This document shows, piece by piece, positions 52,133-57,163 of a stretch of 57,163 nt of DNA. Location: positions 1,146 through 58,308 of the forward strand of contig JAVHLB010000010.1 in NCBI GenBank assembly GCA_031082425.1, read 5' to 3'. The stretch is from Candidatus Edwardsbacteria bacterium. Its GTDB lineage: Bacteria; Edwardsbacteria; AC1; EtOH8. The position numbers were made by a program, and so were the translations under genes. The notes under the pieces were generated by a model. That model was not told where the DNA came from, ran no database searches, and worked only from the letters and a program-made list of their open reading frames with translations. How positions within the stretch are numbered: the stretch's first letter is position 1; each line of letters begins with the position of its first letter.

Positions 52133-53113
52133 TTAGGATTTTCGCACCAAATACCAGTCGATCAGCCCCCTAAAGACCCCGGCAAACTGGGCCAGCCCCC
52201 GCCCCAGCAATATAAGCGGCGCAAGAGATCCCACCACCGGATCCTTTGCCAAAGCCTTCATAGTGAAAGGCAGTGATATCATCAAAAATGCCAAGGCGGC
52301 CACAAGGGAAACGTACCAGAAAAGCCGGTTGAATAAACCCATGCTCAAAAGCAAGATCACCATCGGAGCCAGCATCAGCTGTAGCTTCATGACCTGCGGG
52401 GTGTGTGAATCGGAGACCAGCTTGTTGGGATTCTTCCTGACCGCCAGCATCCGCCAGTAGGCAAATTTATATTTTTTCCTGAAATAGGCCCCCAGGGTTT
52501 CCGGATGGAGGTGATAAACCAAAGCCTGCGGTGCGAAGATCATCCTATGGCCGGCATTGTGCATCCGGTATGAGAGTTCGACATCCTCGGCACAGGCTAC
52601 TTTAAAACTGGTATCATATCCCCCGAATTGCAGGAAAATATCGCGACGAAAGGCCGCCGAATAAGTATCGATAAAATCGATATTTTGTCTTTTCTTTAAA
52701 AGCTGGTACTTGTCCTCATATTCCAGCTGAACGAACCTGGCGGCGATCTGATGCTGTTTGGTGCGGTAGGCCCCCTTGACCGCGGTTACATTCGGGTCGG
52801 CCTCCAAAGGGCCGATCATCTTTTCCAGCCAGTCCGGCTGGGGAACGCAGTCGGAATCGGTGAACACGACCACCGGGGCCTCGGCCTGGGTGACGCCGTT
52901 GTTCCTGGCTGCCGCCGGGCCGGCATTCCCCTGCCTGATCAGCCTGATGCCGGGGTATTTGCCAACTATCCCGGAGGTCCCATCGGTGGAGCCGTCGTCC
53001 ACCACCAGGATCTGGTAATCGGAACGGCCGATGGTCTGGCTGGCCAAGGCCTCCAGACATTGCCCGATGGTCCTTTCAGCATTATAGGCCGGAATGATCA
53101 CCGAGGCCCTCAC
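52133..53113 (-). CDS. Glycosyltransferase family 2 with membrane tail
   Basis: The 326-residue GT-A enzyme has SVIIPAYNAERTIGQCL, VVDDGSTDGTSGIV, TDSDCVPQPDWLEKM as the metal motif, and CAEDVELSYRMHNAGHR as the acceptor region. Two or three membrane helices lie at the C-terminus (about 235-310). GTG is the start and overlaps the stop of the radical SAM gene by one base (TAGTG). It probably acts at the cytoplasmic membrane face. Confidence 0.85.
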   Translation of the reverse strand: MRASVIIPAYNAERTIGQCLEALASQTIGRSDYQILVVDDGSTDGTSGIVGKYPGIRLIRQGNAGPAAARNNGVTQAEAPVVVFTDSDCVPQPDWLEKMIGPLEADPNVTAVKGAYRTKQHQIAARFVQLEYEDKYQLLKKRQNIDFIDTYSAAFRRDIFLQFGGYDTSFKVACAEDVELSYRMHNAGHRMIFAPQALVYHLHPETLGAYFRKKYKFAYWRMLAVRKNPNKLVSDSHTPQVMKLQLMLAPMVILLLSMGLFNRLFWYVSLVAALAFLMISLPFTMKALAKDPVVGSLAPLILLGRGLAQFAGVFRGLIDWYLVRKS

Positions 53114-54573
53114 TATTTGCCCCCCCCGTATGTGCCCCTAAATATATGCCTGCCCAGGGTCAGCCCCCCTTTGGCCAGACGCTTGAACTCCCGGGGATCG
53201 GTCAGGCCGTCCAGCAATTTGCGGAGGATATACGACGGCCGGATGTAAAATTCTTTTCGGGCCCGGTCGCAGAACTCCACCAGCTCGGTATTGGAAAGCC
53301 CCGGCCGGCTGACGATGCTGTTGTGCAGGCCGTCCGGCGTCAGCCATTCCCGGAAATCGCTGGTGGTCAGGTAGCCGTTGCTCTTGGCCCACTGGTAGGC
53401 CTCGGTCCCCGGGTATACCATTATCGGGAAGAACTGGGCGGTGTCCGGATTGAGCTCCTTGGCGAATTTCAGGGTGGTCTCCAGGGTATCCTTGGTCTCG
53501 CCGGGGTTGCCCACCATAAAACAGCCGTGCAGTTTGATGCCGGCCTTTTTGGCATCCCGGAAGAACTGCCGGACCCGCTCCACCTTCATGGATTTTTTCA
53601 TCTGATCCAACACCGCCTGGTCGCCGCTCTCCACCCCCACGCAGAACAGCCGGGCTCCGGCTTTTTTAAGCATTTGCATCGTCTCCAGGTCCACATCGCA
53701 GCGGGAATTGGCCGACCACTTGATCTTGATGCCGCGCCGGATGATCTCTTCGGCAAACTCCAGGCACCTTTTCTTGTCGAAGGTCAAAGTGTCGTCCTCG
53801 AACATCAATTCCTCGACGTCGGGAAAGTTTTCCAGGATGTATTCTATCTCGTCCGCCACGTTGGCGATGGAGCGCAGGCGGGGCTTGCGGCTGCAGAACA
53901 CCTGGGGGTAGACGCAGTAGACGCACTGGTAGGGGCAGCCCCGGCCGGTGATGATGGTGATTATGGGATACTGGCTGTGGGCGTAAAAATAATCCTTGTA
54001 GTCAAGGTGCTTGCGGTAGGCCCGGCTGACGAAGGGCAGGGAATCGACATCGTCCCTCAATTCCCTTTCCCCGGTGCTGATGATCTTCCCGTTTTGCCGC
54101 AATACCAGTCCCCTGACACCCTGGGCGGTATGCCCGGAGCCCAATTTTTCCGCCAGCTCGGCCAAAGTATCCTCGTACTCCCGCAAAGCCACGGCATCGA
54201 TGGCATCATTGATCCCCAGGCTTTCCTCCGGCAGGGCCGAGACGTGCGGGCCGACCAATATAACGAACGAATCGGGGAACAGCTTCTTTATTTTGGCCCC
54301 GGTCTCTACATCACTGAAGATGCTGGGGGTGCTGGTATCGATGGCCACCAGGCTTGGGCAGAATTCCCTTATTATCGGCTCCAACTGGTCCCACTCCATG
54401 CCCGAGGCCGGGCAATCCAGCAGTTTGACCTGGTGGCCCTTCTGGTCCAGCACCTCGGCGGCAAAGGCCAGCCACATGGGGTAATAGAAGGTGCCGCTCT
54501 TGGTGACGGCCGGGCTGCGCTGCTCCCGGGAGAATTTGGCCAGAAACGGGGGATTTAATAGCAAGATGTTCAT
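53113..54573 (-). CDS. B12-binding-type radical SAM enzyme
   Basis: The 486-residue protein has an N-terminal cobalamin-binding-like domain (MNILLLNPPF, VGPHVSALPEE) and a radical SAM domain whose cluster cysteines are C213, C217 and C220 (GCPYQCVYC). The canonical DxHxxG of base-off cobalamin proteins is absent, as in many BchE-like members. MFEDDTLTFDKKR and GVESGDQAVLD are family marks. Members methylate or rearrange unreactive carbons. Encoded inside a glycan operon, it may modify a sugar or the lipid carrier. The substrate is unknown. Confidence 0.85.
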   Translation of the reverse strand: MNILLLNPPFLAKFSREQRSPAVTKSGTFYYPMWLAFAAEVLDQKGHQVKLLDCPASGMEWDQLEPIIREFCPSLVAIDTSTPSIFSDVETGAKIKKLFPDSFVILVGPHVSALPEESLGINDAIDAVALREYEDTLAELAEKLGSGHTAQGVRGLVLRQNGKIISTGERELRDDVDSLPFVSRAYRKHLDYKDYFYAHSQYPIITIITGRGCPYQCVYCVYPQVFCSRKPRLRSIANVADEIEYILENFPDVEELMFEDDTLTFDKKRCLEFAEEIIRRGIKIKWSANSRCDVDLETMQMLKKAGARLFCVGVESGDQAVLDQMKKSMKVERVRQFFRDAKKAGIKLHGCFMVGNPGETKDTLETTLKFAKELNPDTAQFFPIMVYPGTEAYQWAKSNGYLTTSDFREWLTPDGLHNSIVSRPGLSNTELVEFCDRARKEFYIRPSYILRKLLDGLTDPREFKRLAKGGLTLGRHIFRGTYGGGK

Positions 54574-54580
54574 TTGATTT

Positions 54581-55513
54581 CTAATTTGGTTTGTTGGTTT
54601 TATAATCTAATTTCGCAAAAAGCCCCTCAATACTTCCTTTGAACCAGGCACGCAAGGTTTCCCAAGGTTTCTCAGCATTAATTGATTGATATATTTTATA
54701 TGGCGTAAATAATAAAAAGTGCGACAAAATGCCATAGGCAACATATATTTTATTGAAATTCTTCCTTAATACAATTATCCTGCTTCTCGCTCTATTATAA
54801 AAGGCAAACGGTGTCAACCTGATGCCTTCCACTTTATGCCAAGCAACGGCACTTGGGACATATTGTAAATTGTACCCGGATTTTACTGCCCGTAAACAGA
54901 AATCTACATCTTCTTCATAAAAGAATATATCTTCATCCAATAGTCCTATTTTGTCGAATACTACGGTTTTTATTAACATAATACACCCGGTTAAAAAAGT
55001 AGCGGACACAAAATTAGTTTTATATACCTTTGGTTTTTTATTTTTTTCAGGGACCACATTCCCACCGGTGTAATAATTAAAGTACCCGCCACCCTGCCAG
55101 ACAATTTCCTTTTTATGGTTATAGAATATTCTCGGGCCAGCAATACCACACTTGTTGTTCAAATCACAAGCATCTACCATTTTTTTTATGCAGTCACGGT
55201 CTAAAACTGTATCATTATTCAACAAAAGGATATAATCCGGATTGCTTTTTAGAGCTTTTTTCACTCCGAGGTTAACACCCTTACTAAACCCCTCGTTTAC
55301 TTCATTGAAAAATAATTCTATTAATTGATCCTTTGAATATTTTTCTGCCAACATCTTGCCTGAACCATCGGTTGATCCATTATCAACAATAACTATTTTA
55401 TTAACTGGATGAACATTTTTTAGAAGCGAATCTATGCATTCTATTGTATCACTCAAATTATTCCAATTTAAAATGACAACTGAAATATATTTGCTTTTTT
55501 CTTTCCTGTCCAT
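54581..55513 (-). CDS. Glycosyltransferase family 2 (rhamnosyltransferase-like)
   Basis: The 310-residue enzyme has ISVVILNWNNLSDTIECI, VDNGSTDGSGKML, LLNNDTVLDRDC as metal motif and FFYEEDVDFCLRAVKSGY, the pattern of dTDP-rhamnosyl and related GT2 enzymes. The gene is very AT-rich (22 of 60 bases G or C at 55261-55320), in sharp contrast to the radical SAM gene 7 bases away, which suggests recent acquisition with the next two genes. The sugar is not certain. Confidence 0.85.
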   Translation of the reverse strand: MDRKEKSKYISVVILNWNNLSDTIECIDSLLKNVHPVNKIVIVDNGSTDGSGKMLAEKYSKDQLIELFFNEVNEGFSKGVNLGVKKALKSNPDYILLLNNDTVLDRDCIKKMVDACDLNNKCGIAGPRIFYNHKKEIVWQGGGYFNYYTGGNVVPEKNKKPKVYKTNFVSATFLTGCIMLIKTVVFDKIGLLDEDIFFYEEDVDFCLRAVKSGYNLQYVPSAVAWHKVEGIRLTPFAFYNRARSRIIVLRKNFNKIYVAYGILSHFLLFTPYKIYQSINAEKPWETLRAWFKGSIEGLFAKLDYKTNKPN

Positions 55514-55515
55514 AT

Positions 55516-56598
55516 TTATATACTTTTCAACACTGATTCAAACAACGCAACCGACTTATCCCACGTAAATATCTTAATGTCTTCTATGGCATTTTGGGCC
55601 AATGTGATTCTCTTTTCTTTATCTTTTAGCAAGCTAATAATATTTTGAGCAACCTGATAAGTAGTATCTTCATGACAGATAATTGCGTTTTTATCGTTTA
55701 GTGCATATGAATTGATGCCACCATGATCTGTCGACACTAGAGCACAACCACAAGCCATGGCTTCAGCTCCCGGCAATCCCCAACCTTCAAATTGTGAAGG
55801 TGTTATAAAAATTGCTGTTTGATTATATAAAGTCCTTAATTTTGCATCGGTTGGTCTTTTAAAATATTTTATCCAGTTAGGCATCTTTATTCTTGAATTC
55901 CCGCCATATGACCAGACAAATATTGGGTTTGGAAACTTATTTTTAACAATATCTATTGCGTCGATAGCCATAATCGTTCTTTTAAATAATTCCGGTCGTG
56001 TAGGAAAACCTATCCATACTCTTTCAGGTGCATCAATTTCTATTTCTTTATAAAATATTGAAAAATCTAATCCAACGGGAATATATGCAACCTCTTTTAT
56101 TCCCCAGCTCTGTAACAATTCCTTGATAACTAATGATATACATATATATTTTTCGTTTAGCGGATAGGAAGATTTAATTCGTTTTTTCAAGGTATCATCA
56201 GCAGACCTATAATATTCATAGTCCATAAATAATATTACTTTTTTGATCTGCTCGAAAGGAAATTTATTAATATATTCCACAGTCTTCCACGCCGTAGATA
56301 TAATAACATCTGCTTGTGGAAACCAAGAAGGATTGAGAGATGGCACCCAGAGAAACCTTACATTGGGATCGAGATTAAACCATTTGCTCGGTAAATATGT
56401 TTTTGTAAGCCAACGATAAATATAATATAAATATCTAACTAAACGTTCCCCCATCGACGCATTAATATCGCTTATAGCTGGACATATTACAGTAACATTA
56501 TGTCCATTTTTTATCAATCTATTAGCATACTCAAAAACAACCTTAAAACCACCAATTGGTTTATGGCTACTTCCGGGCAGCAAAAAGATTATCCGCAT
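55516..56598 (-). CDS. Glycosyltransferase family 4
   Basis: The 360-residue enzyme has IIFLLPGSSHKPIGGFKVV at the start and SQFEGWGLPGAEAMACGCALV as the GT4 donor-site motif with both glutamates. STDHGG and NAIICHEDTTYQVAQNI follow as usual. It is strongly AT-rich (15 of 60 bases G or C at 56221-56280). It lies 2 bases upstream of the GT2 gene. The 57 bases to the next gene contain nothing notable. Confidence 0.85.
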   Translation of the reverse strand: MRIIFLLPGSSHKPIGGFKVVFEYANRLIKNGHNVTVICPAISDINASMGERLVRYLYYIYRWLTKTYLPSKWFNLDPNVRFLWVPSLNPSWFPQADVIISTAWKTVEYINKFPFEQIKKVILFMDYEYYRSADDTLKKRIKSSYPLNEKYICISLVIKELLQSWGIKEVAYIPVGLDFSIFYKEIEIDAPERVWIGFPTRPELFKRTIMAIDAIDIVKNKFPNPIFVWSYGGNSRIKMPNWIKYFKRPTDAKLRTLYNQTAIFITPSQFEGWGLPGAEAMACGCALVSTDHGGINSYALNDKNAIICHEDTTYQVAQNIISLLKDKEKRITLAQNAIEDIKIFTWDKSVALFESVLKSI

Positions 56599-56655
56599 CG
56601 TGTATATTTCACCCTTTGTTTTGAACTATTCTTTATTTTCGATTGACTAATAAAT

Positions 56656-57163
56656 TCAATCTTTATAAGTCATAATTGATGTAATCGGGTATTCTCTAAT
56701 TAATTTTCCGTTTCCTTTAAGTCCAAACCACATAAATTTCAGAATTAACCTAGCTCGTTTTGTTTTTTTCCGTAATATCCTTAGTAAAAAAGAAACAAAT
56801 AATGAAGAATAAGTAACTATAATTCTATTTCGCACATATTTATTCGTAAATATAATTCTGTTTCTCAAAGTCAACAGGTCAGCCAAGGCACTTCTATACA
56901 TCGCTTTTTTATTTCCCCCAGAGCTAACCCCGGATTTATGATAGACGACAGCTTCAGGTATGTATGATATTGAGAATCCGTTCCTTCTTGCACGCATTGA
57001 AAAATCCACATCTTCATAATAACAAAAGTATGATTCATCAAACAAACCAATATCTTCAATTACTTTTTTGCTAATCCATAACGCACAGCCGCTTGCAAAA
57101 GCTATGTTTTTGCTTTTCTCGTATTGCTTCCGGTCTATTTCACCCTCCCCATTATTCCAGGCC
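56656..57163 (-). CDS. Glycosyltransferase family 2, partial
   Basis: Only the C-terminal part is in the window and the frame is open to the right edge (about 169 codons). It contains CALWISKKVIEDIGLFDESY and YYEDVDFSMRARRNGF, the acceptor region of rhamnosyltransferase-like GT2 enzymes. The N-terminal nucleotide-binding part lies outside. AT-rich like its two neighbours. Confidence 0.8.
   Translation of the reverse strand, partial: AWNNGEGEIDRKQYEKSKNIAFASGCALWISKKVIEDIGLFDESYFCYYEDVDFSMRARRNGFSISYIPEAVVYHKSGVSSGGNKKAMYRSALADLLTLRNRIIFTNKYVRNRIIVTYSSLFVSFLLRILRKKTKRARLILKFMWFGLKGNGKLIREYPITSIMTYKD

Noticed and set aside
53146..54558. A 470-codon plus-strand open frame opposite the radical SAM gene
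   Set aside because: Shadow frame. The minus-strand gene has the CxxxCxxC cluster motif and family features.
1..57163. CRISPR arrays, tRNA or rRNA genes, transposases
   Set aside because: No regularly spaced repeats, cloverleaf-like sequences, rRNA signatures or transposase domains were noticed in a read of both strands. Short tRNA-like elements could still be missed without a dedicated search.

Overview
The window reads as chromosomal DNA of an uncultivated Gram-negative bacterium, probably from one of the FCB-like candidate phyla (an Edwardsbacteria, TA06 or WOR-3-like lineage would fit). The phylum is inference. The support is an outer-membrane SprA-type protein, LptF/LptG lipopolysaccharide permeases, O-antigen polymerase/ligase and flippase genes, a complete type IV pilus motor set, and a GC-rich backbone (43 of 60 bases G or C at 15001-15060). 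Nearly all genes lie on the minus strand in tightly packed runs with 1-14 base overlaps. No tRNA, rRNA, CRISPR array or transposase was seen. No stretch longer than 300 bases lacks a gene.

Region A (1-10724) is the downstream part of a surface-glycan cluster. It holds two TMTC-like GT-C/TPR membrane proteins (one cut by the left edge), a Wzx flippase, a methyltransferase, five glycosyltransferases and a DUF2304 protein. Region B (10731-22651) is a type IV pilus locus. A sigma70-like promoter is followed by three tandem PilB-type ATPases, PilT, PilC and a membrane-anchored sigma54 activator. After these come two pilin genes, each preceded by a sigma54-like promoter. One of the pilin genes encodes a HAMP membrane sensor fused in frame to a complete prepilin. 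The activator looks like a PilS sensor joined directly to a PilR output, with the kinase ATPase and receiver domains missing.

Region C (22679-31313) has a ComEA-like DNA-binding protein and a 1881-residue SprA homologue on the minus strand. Divergent from these are lptF and lptG, followed by a structured element and a strong bidirectional hairpin. Region D (31334-33749) is ahcY and metK, the activated-methyl cycle. Region E (33784-57163) is a long polysaccharide cluster. It contains nucleotide-sugar synthesis genes (nucleotidyltransferase, PGI/PMI, WbpD-like acetyltransferase, DegT aminotransferase, WbpM-like dehydratase), two initiating phosphoglycosyl transferases, and two O-antigen polymerase/ligase-type proteins. 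It also has Wzz, Wzx, a dedicated ACP/KAS III/acyltransferase trio, a B12-type radical SAM enzyme and many glycosyltransferases. Its last 2.6 kb is sharply AT-rich and looks acquired.

The most unusual items are the HAMP-pilin fusion, the kinase-less PilS-PilR hybrid with matching sigma54 promoters, the three diverged PilB paralogues (one with degenerate c-di-GMP-binding motifs), and SprA together with ComEA beside a type IV pilus locus.
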